From contig NZ_LT732548.1 in NCBI RefSeq assembly GCF_900155685.1, positions 894,134 through 958,133 of the forward strand: a DNA stretch of 64,000 nt. Reading direction: 5' to 3'. Position numbers and translations under genes: made by a program. Below, piece after piece: positions 46,269 through 56,259 of this stretch; position 1 is the first letter of the stretch, and every line of letters starts with the position of its first letter. A model generated the notes under the pieces. It was not told the DNA's origin. It made no database searches and was given only the letters and a program-made list of their open reading frames with translations. The DNA is from Paenibacillus bouchesdurhonensis. Its GTDB lineage: Bacteria > Bacillota > Bacilli > Paenibacillales > Paenibacillaceae.

Positions 46269-49241
46269 ATGTATAGCAAATTAGTTGCAAGGGAAGCGAA
46301 TGTGTCACCAGAGGAAGTCATTCGGAAGAAGTATGGGCAATGGCTTCCGCAAACGATGGTTATAGATGCCTTATTCATGGATACTACGTTTAATAACATT
46401 GTTGGGATTGCTGGATTACCTTTTAAAGCTCCTGTTGTACTAGAGTTGCTGAAAGATGCCGCTATTGCCGCTTTTCTGAAAAATGGCATAATACAGTATT
46501 CTTCGCTGCTCATCATGAATCAGGAAGGGACTTTGCAGGTTTTAGCGTTGGATTCAACCGGTCGGTTAATCGAAATCGCAATGCCTGCGGAAATTTCAGA
46601 TGGTATATCGGAAATATTGGTCGGTATCAACCATTGGGCTGGATATGTCAATGAAGCAGGAGAGCATATCATTGATTTGCGGACACCTTCTCCAGGGCCG
46701 CATTTCCATTCAAATCTTCTCATCGGCAACCGAGTCGGCTTTCCCCGACCATTGCAAACGACGCCCAAAAGTGTCATCGACAGGCTGGGAGGAGGGAGTT
46801 TTCGTTCCCATGCTGCTACACAGGTGTTGGCTACCCGCTGGGATATGAGACAGGAGGAAAATGGATTTCCAGCAAATCGTCAGTTTTATCTGATAGAGGG
46901 CGACCAGCAGATTTTCTATTCCGCTGATCCGAAGGATGAAAATGTGGAAAGTGCAACCTGCACACATGCTCAGAATTTTACTAAAATCGAGTATAAAACC
47001 CGGTGCGGTTTAAAGATCGAGCGGCTCATTTTTTTACTTCCCCAACTGGAAGGAATGCCTTTGGCTACAGAGGTGCAACGAATTAATGTTACGAATCTTG
47101 GCAATAAGGATCGGAAGCTGAAGCTCGTGTACACCGGAATGTTCGGTAGCGCCAATCCCCATGCTTTGTTCGAAGATGTTCTGTACAGTAATATCATCAT
47201 GCAGACAGGTCTTCTCTTGGATGAGAATCGTTCCATTGTCGCCATCACCCCGGACTACTATAGTGATTTTTACAAGGAAGATGTGAGATTTCACACTATG
47301 ATGGTCGATAAGAAGGGGGATGTTGAATTTCCGAAGGAATTTTGCACTAACTATAATGAATTTGTTGGGAATGGTTCTTTACACCATCCAGAAGGAATTT
47401 ATCAGCTAAGCAACCGTCTTTCCCGGAAGGGGCCGGGTTTCTTTGCTCTGGCTGCCGATCTTACGCTGGAAGCTGGCGAAGTCTGTCATGTTCGTCAGTT
47501 TACGGGGATTGTATCATCGAAACTTAATGATTCTTTTAGCGAAGAGACTGTGCGGGAGGAAATATATAGGTTGATTGACCGTTTACGAATACCGGGCCAG
47601 GTTGAGAAATTCCTTGAAGATAGCATTTCCTTTCTCAGTAGTTATAAGAAACTACTCCGTCTTCAAACGGAAGATGAGTTGCTCAATACGTATATGAACC
47701 ATAATTTGCCTTTTCAGGTATTCTACCAGACCTTTGTTTCACGCTCGTTCTGCCAGACTCAAAAAGGTTACCGGGAAATTGGTTTTAGGGAAATACAAGA
47801 CCTGTATGCAAGCATGTATTACTTCCTGGGTATGGGGATGGATCATTTTGTACAAGACATGTTAAAAGAATGGGGCTCGAAAGTATTTGAATTCGGGTAT
47901 GCATACCACAATTTTTACTGGGAAGGCAAGGAGCCTGGAAAATGGTCTGATGACTCTTTATGGTTGATTCAAGCAGTCGCAAGGTATGTTCATTATACAG
48001 GCAATTACGGTTTTCTGGATGTAAAATGCGATATAGCAGGGACGGATCCGGTACAACAACGATCCATATATCAGACTATCCAAGCGATTATCCTTTATTC
48101 TGGCCAGATCTCTGTCGGCAAACATGGGCTTCCTTTATTGGATTTAGCTGATTGGAACGATTGCCTCAAGTTGGATCAAGACTGTATCGATGGAATCACC
48201 AAAGAGAGGTTATATAAGGAGCAGGTGGCCAACAAGGGCATTTCTGTTGGTGATGAGCCATTTGAAAGTAATTATTCTGAAAGCGTAATGAATGCCTTTC
48301 TACTGAAATTAGCGGTTGACGAAATGAAAGTAATCGCTGAAGCAAAGGAAGATCAAACCTATGCAGCATACTTGTCGGGTTTAAGCAATGAACTTCAGGG
48401 AAATATTCAGCAACATGCATGGAAGGAAAATTTCTTCGCAAGGGTGCTTTTTAACCGATACGACAACTACAGTTATTTGGGAGCGAAGGGGGATGGCCTG
48501 TCGGCAGACCCCTCTATTGACGGGACTTATTTTATCAACTCCTTTAGCTGGTCCATATTGTCTGACTCGGCATCGGAGGATCAAATAGAAAAGATGCTGG
48601 AGGTTTTGGAAAAGGTAATGGTCACTCCATTTGGCATCAAGTTAATGAGTCCAGCCGATATGGGGAAAATAGCAAAATTTACGGCTACAGGAGAGTACTT
48701 CCCTGGGGATCGGGAAAATGGCGCGGTCTTCAAGCATGCGAGTATGATGGCAGTATCTGCCATGCTAAAAGGGGCAAAATCGGTTAAGAAATCAGAATTG
48801 GCAGCAAAGCTGTCGAATCTCGCTTACTGGATGCTGGATTTAACTTTGCCGTATAAGACATTGGAAAATCCTTATGTTACCTGTGGAAACCCCCGTTTCT
48901 GTACACAGTATAATAATAGCGAAACCGGTGAGAATATTGGCCCAATTCTGAGTGGAACTTCAACGTGGCTAACTCTATCACTTATGTCTGCCCTGGGGAT
49001 TGAATTTACGGGTGAGGGTCTTGTCCTAGATCCGATTCTTCGGGAGAAGGATCAAAAAGTAATCTATGATCTGAAGATCGGAGAATCTGAATACCATATT
49101 GAAATAACAAAACCAGTCGGCTTCTACCGCGCATTGGACAGCCAAGTTACTTTACTGCTTGATGGAAAAAAGTTAACAGGAAATGTGGTGCCTTTAGACA
49201 GAATCAAAGCAAACCATATTGTGACAATGCAGTTGCAGTAG
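46269..49241 (+). CDS. GH94-type glycoside phosphorylase (clan GH94/GH149/GH161)
   Basis: Predicted cytoplasmic phosphorylase of 990 residues. It would cleave beta-linked gluco-oligosaccharides with phosphate to give glucose-1-phosphate. The N-terminal half is a beta-sandwich. The (alpha/alpha)6 barrel shows GKWSDDSLWLIQAVARYVHY (about 558-577) and the catalytic-acid segment LPLLDLADWNDCLKL (about 620-634), matching GH94 DWND. No signal peptide is present. Position behind a sugar ABC importer and among GH16 beta-glucanases suggests laminari- or cello-oligosaccharides; known Paenibacillus laminaribiose phosphorylase loci are similarly arranged. The exact family is uncertain. ATG 46269 follows TGGAGG; four earlier codons in frame overlap that RBS. 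Confidence 0.82.
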   Translation: MYSKLVAREANVSPEEVIRKKYGQWLPQTMVIDALFMDTTFNNIVGIAGLPFKAPVVLELLKDAAIAAFLKNGIIQYSSLLIMNQEGTLQVLALDSTGRLIEIAMPAEISDGISEILVGINHWAGYVNEAGEHIIDLRTPSPGPHFHSNLLIGNRVGFPRPLQTTPKSVIDRLGGGSFRSHAATQVLATRWDMRQEENGFPANRQFYLIEGDQQIFYSADPKDENVESATCTHAQNFTKIEYKTRCGLKIERLIFLLPQLEGMPLATEVQRINVTNLGNKDRKLKLVYTGMFGSANPHALFEDVLYSNIIMQTGLLLDENRSIVAITPDYYSDFYKEDVRFHTMMVDKKGDVEFPKEFCTNYNEFVGNGSLHHPEGIYQLSNRLSRKGPGFFALAADLTLEAGEVCHVRQFTGIVSSKLNDSFSEETVREEIYRLIDRLRIPGQVEKFLEDSISFLSSYKKLLRLQTEDELLNTYMNHNLPFQVFYQTFVSRSFCQTQKGYREIGFREIQDLYASMYYFLGMGMDHFVQDMLKEWGSKVFEFGYAYHNFYWEGKEPGKWSDDSLWLIQAVARYVHYTGNYGFLDVKCDIAGTDPVQQRSIYQTIQAIILYSGQISVGKHGLPLLDLADWNDCLKLDQDCIDGITKERLYKEQVANKGISVGDEPFESNYSESVMNAFLLKLAVDEMKVIAEAKEDQTYAAYLSGLSNELQGNIQQHAWKENFFARVLFNRYDNYSYLGAKGDGLSADPSIDGTYFINSFSWSILSDSASEDQIEKMLEVLEKVMVTPFGIKLMSPADMGKIAKFTATGEYFPGDRENGAVFKHASMMAVSAMLKGAKSVKKSELAAKLSNLAYWMLDLTLPYKTLENPYVTCGNPRFCTQYNNSETGENIGPILSGTSTWLTLSLMSALGIEFTGEGLVLDPILREKDQKVIYDLKIGESEYHIEITKPVGFYRALDSQVTLLLDGKKLTGNVVPLDRIKANHIVTMQLQ

Positions 49242-49248
49242 GGATAAA

Positions 49249-49303
49249 AAAATACAAACAGCTTATTTACCGAAAAGGGGATAAGCTATTTGTATTTTTT
49301 TGC
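49249..49303 (+). terminator. Terminator after the phosphorylase gene
   Basis: Long stem AATACAAACAGCTTAT/ATAAGCTATTTGTATT with minor mismatch, then TTTTTT. Confidence 0.88.
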
Positions 49304-49372
49304 ATATCGAAACACGTCCAAATTCAACAACGGGCTCCGATCTCACAATCGACGCCCGTATCTGGTTTGATG

Positions 49373-49763
49373 CTAATCTTCAGTATAGGGCGTGTATTTC
49401 ATCCATTCATACTCCGCCGTAATTGGGGACGCACCGTCGTAAGGACCCAGCCAACGTTTCCAAGGTTTTGTATTCAGAGCCCTGTATATTTCCAGTATCA
49501 TTCTTTGTAAGCATCAGCTCCATTGTTGATCCGTTAAAAAGGATATTTTCAGAGGACCATACACAATCAAAAGGGTCTCCATTGGAGTAACCGGTAGATG
49601 CCTCCCACTTTGTCGGGTCATGCTTCGCAAATGTGTGAACCCAAGTGTTTTCTTGTTTCGACTCTTGGGAAGCTTGGGAAGGGGCGTTTTTTTCTGAACA
49701 ACCTGCAGCCATTAAGGCGATTAAAATAGCCAATACAATTTTCTTTTTCATCTGATCATCCAT
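49373..49763 (-). pseudogene. Internally deleted GH16 beta-glucanase lipoprotein gene
   Basis: The N-terminal part (49763-49457) encodes a lipoprotein signal (KIVLAILIALMAAGCSEKNA) and the start of a lichenase-type domain (YSNGDPFDCVWSSENILFNG, GSEYKT). Then, in another frame, 49460-49373 encodes the C-terminal end (WLGPYDGASPITAEYEWMKY then TPYTED). About 120 codons in between, including the catalytic Glu-Asp-Glu segment, are missing. The closest relative in the window is the intact lichenase at 36121, but this copy was membrane-anchored. Confidence 0.85.
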
Positions 49764-49841
49764 CCTGTCGTTTAATCTTATTTCATTCTAGATGGAAGAT
49801 CGATGAAGATTAAAGGGCAATCTTTAAACAAAGCTATCATA

Positions 49842-51404
49842 TTATTGACTTATTCCATGAACGGACTGATACCATTCGTTGACCTCTCTAGTTATTTGTT
49901 CTCCGCCGTTTGCTTTCCAATTCGCCACAAAATCATCGAAGTAGTCAATATTCTTTTTACCGTAAATGATTTGCAAGAAAGTCTCATGCTGTGTTTGCTG
50001 AAGCTGGTCGCCTTTCTCCTGCATGGTTGGTGTCGGCGGGCCTTGATACTCGTTGGGTAGCCGGCTGGAGAATAGCTGGGCGAGCACAGGCTTCTCGGTG
50101 TCGGACACCATTCTGGTCCAATGGGACGGAATTCGTGCGCCGTCATAGGTGAGGGTATAGGCTGTGACATCGACATAACCGCCGGGGATAAGGTTCCGGT
50201 CCATGGAGTACTTGCCGTTTACCATCGTATAGTCATAGTTATTAGCCATGCCGTATGCGAATTCTCCTTCCCCTAATCCTTGCGTTTCGTACAGGTAGTT
50301 CATGTAACGGAAAAAGGTTTGTGGATTTCTGTTGTTTTTGTTGATGAGTACAGCTCCGTTTCTAGGCTGGGAAGCACGATGATACGATTTGCCATCAGGC
50401 CCTTTTGGCAGGGGAATGGCGATGAATTTAGCCTGCGGATTCTTCTCGGTGAGCACATTAAGCGGCCAAAACCGCATCCAATGGGGGCCGATGACAATGC
50501 CTGCTTTTTCTTGGGAAAATAACCGGGCGGCTGATTCTTCATCCTGCCATAATGCCTCATTCGGAAAGTACCCTGCTTCTCTCCATTCTCTAAGCTTGAT
50601 CAAACCTTGCTTGGTTGAATCTTGGATGGATCCGAACTCCAGCTCATCCTGAGCTTCGCAGAAGTTCCATTGTTCTGGCAGGCAGCCGTACATGCCGAAT
50701 ACCCAGCTGATGTCAGCCATCCAAGTGCTGATGGTGTTGCCCAGACTGACCGCCAGACCAAAGGTGTCGTCCTTTCCGTTGCCGTCGGGATCTTGGTGGG
50801 TAAATGCTTCAAGTACTTCCTCTAGCTCTGACAGGGTAGCAGGTGGGGACAAACCGACCCTTTCAAGCCAATCTACCCGAATCCACATCATGGGGTCGGA
50901 ATTGTAGTCATAATCCAGAATCGGGATAGCATAATGCTCTCCATTCCGTTCGTAAGGATACCAGACGGAAGGGTTCTCATTCATCGCCTTTTTCCAGACT
51001 GGAGATGCGTACTGCTCGAACAAATCATCTACGGGCATAAATTGTCCAGAGTCAATCATCTGATGAATGACATCGGTTCTAACCGGAATAATATCGGGCA
51101 TCTCTTGTTTATTTAGCAGATGTAGCTTTAATTTGGTTGAGAATGTACTGTCTGGGGTTGTCCATAAATACTGGAGATCAATGCCTAATTTTTCACGCAC
51201 CGATCGGGTGTGAATGTTATCTTCAATGTTTTCGCCATTTTTGAAGCTTAGAGACGGCCGCAAACTAAATACGGTTGTCAAGATTTCCGGTTGGCTCTGG
51301 CTGCCAGATGGTTCATTGGATGGCGTCCACTGGTTGAGTTGGTAGAGTTCGTACATGGCTATCATAAGGATCAGTATTGCGGGTACGAACCATATTTTCT
51401 TCAT
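49842..51404 (-). CDS. Orphan extracellular solute-binding protein, LplA/YtcQ-like
   Basis: A 520-residue family-1 binding protein. The N-terminus is a membrane segment (KKIWFVPAILILMIAMYELY) without a lipobox Cys, so it appears to be anchored by an uncleaved segment or processed otherwise. The mature part has MPDIIPVRTDVIHQMIDSG, DPMMWIRVDWLERVGL and HQDPDGNGKDDTFGLAVSLG, typical of the large YtcQ/LplA class in Paenibacillus. No permease gene adjoins it. It is divergent from the SLH-GH16 gene. The substrate is probably an oligosaccharide. Start ATG 51404 has CGGAGGG; the longer frame from 51476 overlaps that RBS. Confidence 0.85.
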   Translation of the reverse strand: MKKIWFVPAILILMIAMYELYQLNQWTPSNEPSGSQSQPEILTTVFSLRPSLSFKNGENIEDNIHTRSVREKLGIDLQYLWTTPDSTFSTKLKLHLLNKQEMPDIIPVRTDVIHQMIDSGQFMPVDDLFEQYASPVWKKAMNENPSVWYPYERNGEHYAIPILDYDYNSDPMMWIRVDWLERVGLSPPATLSELEEVLEAFTHQDPDGNGKDDTFGLAVSLGNTISTWMADISWVFGMYGCLPEQWNFCEAQDELEFGSIQDSTKQGLIKLREWREAGYFPNEALWQDEESAARLFSQEKAGIVIGPHWMRFWPLNVLTEKNPQAKFIAIPLPKGPDGKSYHRASQPRNGAVLINKNNRNPQTFFRYMNYLYETQGLGEGEFAYGMANNYDYTMVNGKYSMDRNLIPGGYVDVTAYTLTYDGARIPSHWTRMVSDTEKPVLAQLFSSRLPNEYQGPPTPTMQEKGDQLQQTQHETFLQIIYGKKNIDYFDDFVANWKANGGEQITREVNEWYQSVHGISQ

Positions 51405-51579
51405 ACGATATCCCTCCGGCATTATTGTATCACGGAACGAATTGACATTGAACGCACGTTCTGCCTGGGCACTCAAACTGGTTAACGAATAGCTAGAAAA
51501 GCTAAGAAGTAGTTATATTGCCGATACCCCATCCCTTTTATAATGTACTTAAATTGCGATAAGGGAGAGTGAGTAACAG

Positions 51580-54500
51580 GTGAAACGGTTCATTGCACAA
51601 GGGCTAGTCCTGTGTATGTTGTTCAGCAGTTTCATGACTGCGGGTTATGCCAGTCCGATGACAAATGATTCAAAGGAAAGTGACATAAGGGGTCATTGGG
51701 CCGAATCTATGCTCGGGAAGTGGACCTCTTTGGGAATTTTGTCGGGATATCCCGATGGGAAGCTGAATCCGAATCAGCCTATGTCCAGAGCTGAGTTCAG
51801 TATGCTGCTGCAGCGGGTGTTCGGTATCAGCGGAACGGACCAGCTCGCATTTAAGGATGTGCCAGCGGACGCATGGTATGCTTCTTCTCTGGCAGCTGCT
51901 GCTCATGCCGGATTTATTAAGGGGTACGAAGACGGAACGTTTAAACCGAGCCACTCGATTATGAGAGCCGAAGCAGCTATGATGCTGTCGAGAGCTTTTC
52001 AGATTGCTGAAATCGAGCAGGGGATGAACACGGATGTGATGGGAACTTTTACGGACAAATCAAAAATTCGCCCTTATTCCTTATCTGCTGTGAAAGATCT
52101 GGTTATGGCGGGGGCCATGAAGGGATATCCAGACGGTTCCTTCGGGCCCGATCGATCGCTTTCCCGCGCTGAGGCGGTTGCCATGCTGGATCGGCTTGCT
52201 GGGACAGTGTACAACAAGGCAGTCACCGATGAACGGAAGGAAGTTCTGGCAAATGCTGTAGTCAACTCGAAAGAAGTGACCTTTCGAAACAAAGAAATTA
52301 TGGGGAATCTATATCTAGCCCAGGGAATCGGTAATGGGGAGGTTACGGTAGAAAACACGAAAGTCGCTGGAGTAACCTTCATAAACGGCGGGGGACAAAA
52401 CAGCATCCATTTCAAAAACACGAATTTAGGAAAGGTGATTCTGTATAATGTGGATCACCCGATTCGCGTAAACGTTGAAGGGAAGTCCGTCATTCAACAA
52501 CTGGTGCTGCGCAGTCCGGCGGTAATTCACGTCGATGATGGAGCTTCGATTCATGAGTTGGTGCTTCAGAAGGGATCTAGCGGAACGTTGGTTAGTGGAA
52601 AAGGTGAAATCTCTCGCGTACAATCTGTAGCCGGAGGAATCATGGTGAACGGCCAGCAGCTGGAGCAAGGGAAAGAGTACGTTTGGCCATCTGAGAAGGA
52701 AGCCTTGATACCTGCTGGGGAGAAGGGTGTTCCAGTGGGGAGCACGGAGAATGCTGGCGGATTGAATCCATCTCCGGGGAATATCAGTCCTGGAACGGGG
52801 AGCGATACGGGATCCCGCCCGCCTGATTCATGGCCACCTGCGGTGGCGCAGGGAAGCTTGCCTGGAACTGCGAAGGTAACTGCCACGGTCTCTGCCGGGA
52901 ACCGGCTGGCTGTTCTGGTATCTCACAAGGAGATGACCTCTCCGCAGATTGGAGATCCTTTGCTGAAGAGCAGCTTATTAATAGATCCTTATGAATCAGG
53001 AACTGACATATCAGGAGTTGACCCAAGCGTTAACAAGTATCTTGGAGTTTATGAAGTCGACAATAACGGGAAGATTGTTCGTTTCCGGCAGATCGTCTTG
53101 ACGGAGGCGAATATTAAGCCTGAAGCCTGGAATAGGGTATGGAGTGACGAATTTGAAGGCTCTAGTATCGACAACTCCAAATGGAACTTCGTTCAAGGCG
53201 GCGGAGGTTACGGGAATAATGAGCTTCAAAACTATACCAATCGCGCACAGAACGCTCGCATTGAGAACGGGAATTTGGTGATTGAAGCCCATAAGGAAGA
53301 TTATCAAGGAAATCCGTATACTTCCGCGAAGCTGACTACGGAAGGCAAGGGAGATTGGACTTACGGCAAATTTGAAATTCGTGCCAAAATGCCGCAAGGC
53401 AAAGGAATATGGCCGGCGATCTGGATGATGTCTAAGGATCAGAATTTGTATTCCGGTTGGCCTGCCTCCGGAGAAATCGACATCATGGAGCTTTTAGGGC
53501 ATGAGCCGAACAAAATATATGGAACCCTTCATTATGGATTGCCTCATGAACAGGCACAGGGCAGTTATACTCTGCCAGACGGACGCACGTTTGCCGAGGA
53601 TTTTCATACCTTTGCGGTAGAATGGGAGCCGGGGGAGTTCCGTTTTTACGTGGACGGCGTGTTATATTCCAAGCAGAACAACTGGTTTAGCAAAAATCCG
53701 CAGGAAGGTGGTGAATACACCTATCCCGCTCCTTTTGACAGGGATTTCTTCCTGCAGTTGAATCTGGCCGTTGGTGGCGATTGGCCAGGGAATCCGGACC
53801 CAATTACGGAATTCCCGCAAAAAATGCTCGTAGACTATGTGCGTGTATATGAAAGGGACGGTCATGCTTATCGTCAGCCAGTTATGCCTGCCACAAAGAC
53901 CGCGGTCGTGAGAGAGCCGGGGGAAGATGGGAATTATGTGGAGAACGGAACGTTTGAAGATGAATTGAACCATTGGCTGTTCCAACCGTTCGCGCCGCCT
54001 GCTGATCTGTTCGGTGGTGTAGGGTCTGTGGCTGTGGATCAAGGGGCGGTAAAAACGACCATAGATCAGCAAGGGGACGTCAATTACGCCATTCAGCTGA
54101 TTCAAGCCGGTTTGCCATTGATTAAAGGATCCACCTACCAGCTTTCCTTTGATGCATGGTCGTCGGGAGACAGAACGATGGTAGCGTCATTGTCAGGTCC
54201 TGACCGGAGTTATGTCCGCTATATGGATGACAAGACGGTTGCGCTTACCGCCGACCGGCAAAACTATACCTATACCTTTACCATGAATTCGGATACGGAT
54301 CCAAATGCCAGATTGGAGTTCAACATGGGGAACGCAGGCATCCTTCCGGTATGGATTGATGAGGTGCGCTTAATTAAAATTGCTGATCCCGATCCGAATA
54401 TTTCTCGTGATGCCCTACCGAGCGGGAACTTGATTTATAACGGCACTTTTGATCAAGGCAAGGATCGTCTCGGCTTTTGGAAGATCGATGGGCCAGGCAG

Positions 54501-56259
54501 CGCGGATGCGCTCTATTACGTCGGAAGTGCGATAAATGACCGTAAGCTGTACGTGAAGCCGAAGATGGCTGGACAGCCTGATGCGCTGGTTCTTAGTCAG
54601 GACCGGCTAAACCTCAAGGAAGGAAAAATGTACATTCTGTCATTTAGCGCTAAAGCGGACAATAATGTATCCATAATGGCCCAGATTGGGAATGACGATA
54701 AGTCGAATCTTTATGCCGAGCAGTCTTTCACTATTCGTACAGAACCGCAAATCTATTCATGGATTTTTACAATGGGCCCGGCGAACAGTTCAAGCAAGCT
54801 TGAATTCGGGTTGGGAGCTTTGACCGATCGCCTTGAACTGGATAATGTGAGTTTGAAGGAAATGAGTCCACCTGTAGAAGTGAACGGTTCAAAGCGCATT
54901 GAAGCGGAAAATTACTCCGACATGCAAGGCGTGCAAAAGGGAGAAGACGGGTTAAGCGTTGGCTGGATCGACCCGGGTGACTGGATGCAGTACATTATTG
55001 ATGTCAAGAAGGCTGGCGAATACAAGCTTGCTTACTACGTTGCATCGGGATATGAAGGTGGCGGATCATTGACCTTGCTGGCCAAGCAGGGCAGTGTATA
55101 CACGCACACATTGCCCGTAGGCGAAATCCTTGAGGCGGATGCGGATTTCAAATATACATGGAACATAGCGAATACGGGAGACTGGGGAATATTCAAATTA
55201 ATGGAGCAAACCATTCAGCTGAATGAAGGAATTCAGACCTTGCAAATCTATGCTCCTCATGTGAATATTGACTATTTTACGCTGACGGATGTCAACCAGC
55301 GGAGTTTTACCGGAAATCTAATTCGCAACGGGACATTTGATGCCGATGTCAGCGAGTGGCAGACCTATCAGTCGGACAATAAGTCCGATAAGCTCTCTAT
55401 TATCGCGAAAGATGGTGTCATGCAAATTCAACTCCCTGAAATCATGCCCGAAAATTGGAACCAGCAGGTCTACCAAGAAGGCCTCACGTTGGAGCAGGGG
55501 AGAATCTACTCGGTGACCTTTGATGTCTATTCCACGGTAGACCGGCCGATTCAATTGGGTGTAGGCGTTGTGGATCCCAGCAATAATTATGCGTATACGG
55601 ATTTCCTTGACGGCAACAAGCCTACAATTTGGCTAACTCAGGTGAAGCAGCAGCAGCAATTAACCTTTGTGATGAAGCATCCGACGGAAACGAATGCGAA
55701 GCTGGAATTTGATTTGGGCCAGTTAACGATCGGAGGGAAGATATACGATGAGGCAGGGGATATTTTCCTGGATAACATTCGGCTTAGCAGCAGTCTGATT
55801 CAGAACGGATTGTTTAGCGAAGGCACGGATGATTGGTCAGCCTATTGGGGAGACGAATGGAATGGGCATTCTTCCGGAAGCTTAACCCAGCGTGGCGGAG
55901 AAATGGTGATCCAAATCGATACGGCAGGCAGTCAAAATTGGAATCCTCAAATCAGTCAGGAGGGGATCCGGCTCGAAGAAGGTAAAACCTATCAAATTTC
56001 CTTGGATGCCCGTGCGAGCGTTTCAAGAAAAATAAATATCGGTCTTGGAAAAAAGCTAAGCGAAGACCCTTGGCATGTCGGCTATTTCGGAACAGATTTG
56101 TCGCTGGCAACGAATATGCAGAGATACACATTTACATTTACAATGAATGGTACGACAGAGGATCACGCCAGAATCGATATTAATGTGGGCGAGCTTGAAG
56201 GTTTGGGTTCCAATACGGAGGTCATCTTAGACAATATCGTGCTGGTCGAAGTGGACTAA
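51580..56259 (+). CDS. SLH-anchored multimodular GH16 endo-beta-1,3-glucanase (laminarinase)
   Basis: Cell-surface enzyme of 1559 residues. Modules in order: signal peptide (1-25); three SLH domains (about 34-207); a beta-repeat region (about 215-385); a Gly/Pro/Ser linker; the GH16 domain (about 515-762) with GEIDIMELLG (Glu about 631, Asp 633, Glu 636); then carbohydrate-binding modules. The latter are two CBM4/9-like (about 783-930 and 945-1098), one CBM6-like (about 1104-1240, KRIEAENYSDMQG) and two more CBM4/9-like (about 1244-1400 and 1403-1559, each opening with NGTF or NGLF). It should cut laminarin-type glucan at the cell wall and feed the ABC importer. GTG 51580 has an AGGGAGAG RBS at 10 nt. 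Confidence 0.92.
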   Translation: MKRFIAQGLVLCMLFSSFMTAGYASPMTNDSKESDIRGHWAESMLGKWTSLGILSGYPDGKLNPNQPMSRAEFSMLLQRVFGISGTDQLAFKDVPADAWYASSLAAAAHAGFIKGYEDGTFKPSHSIMRAEAAMMLSRAFQIAEIEQGMNTDVMGTFTDKSKIRPYSLSAVKDLVMAGAMKGYPDGSFGPDRSLSRAEAVAMLDRLAGTVYNKAVTDERKEVLANAVVNSKEVTFRNKEIMGNLYLAQGIGNGEVTVENTKVAGVTFINGGGQNSIHFKNTNLGKVILYNVDHPIRVNVEGKSVIQQLVLRSPAVIHVDDGASIHELVLQKGSSGTLVSGKGEISRVQSVAGGIMVNGQQLEQGKEYVWPSEKEALIPAGEKGVPVGSTENAGGLNPSPGNISPGTGSDTGSRPPDSWPPAVAQGSLPGTAKVTATVSAGNRLAVLVSHKEMTSPQIGDPLLKSSLLIDPYESGTDISGVDPSVNKYLGVYEVDNNGKIVRFRQIVLTEANIKPEAWNRVWSDEFEGSSIDNSKWNFVQGGGGYGNNELQNYTNRAQNARIENGNLVIEAHKEDYQGNPYTSAKLTTEGKGDWTYGKFEIRAKMPQGKGIWPAIWMMSKDQNLYSGWPASGEIDIMELLGHEPNKIYGTLHYGLPHEQAQGSYTLPDGRTFAEDFHTFAVEWEPGEFRFYVDGVLYSKQNNWFSKNPQEGGEYTYPAPFDRDFFLQLNLAVGGDWPGNPDPITEFPQKMLVDYVRVYERDGHAYRQPVMPATKTAVVREPGEDGNYVENGTFEDELNHWLFQPFAPPADLFGGVGSVAVDQGAVKTTIDQQGDVNYAIQLIQAGLPLIKGSTYQLSFDAWSSGDRTMVASLSGPDRSYVRYMDDKTVALTADRQNYTYTFTMNSDTDPNARLEFNMGNAGILPVWIDEVRLIKIADPDPNISRDALPSGNLIYNGTFDQGKDRLGFWKIDGPGSADALYYVGSAINDRKLYVKPKMAGQPDALVLSQDRLNLKEGKMYILSFSAKADNNVSIMAQIGNDDKSNLYAEQSFTIRTEPQIYSWIFTMGPANSSSKLEFGLGALTDRLELDNVSLKEMSPPVEVNGSKRIEAENYSDMQGVQKGEDGLSVGWIDPGDWMQYIIDVKKAGEYKLAYYVASGYEGGGSLTLLAKQGSVYTHTLPVGEILEADADFKYTWNIANTGDWGIFKLMEQTIQLNEGIQTLQIYAPHVNIDYFTLTDVNQRSFTGNLIRNGTFDADVSEWQTYQSDNKSDKLSIIAKDGVMQIQLPEIMPENWNQQVYQEGLTLEQGRIYSVTFDVYSTVDRPIQLGVGVVDPSNNYAYTDFLDGNKPTIWLTQVKQQQQLTFVMKHPTETNAKLEFDLGQLTIGGKIYDEAGDIFLDNIRLSSSLIQNGLFSEGTDDWSAYWGDEWNGHSSGSLTQRGGEMVIQIDTAGSQNWNPQISQEGIRLEEGKTYQISLDARASVSRKINIGLGKKLSEDPWHVGYFGTDLSLATNMQRYTFTFTMNGTTEDHARIDINVGELEGLGSNTEVILDNIVLVEVD

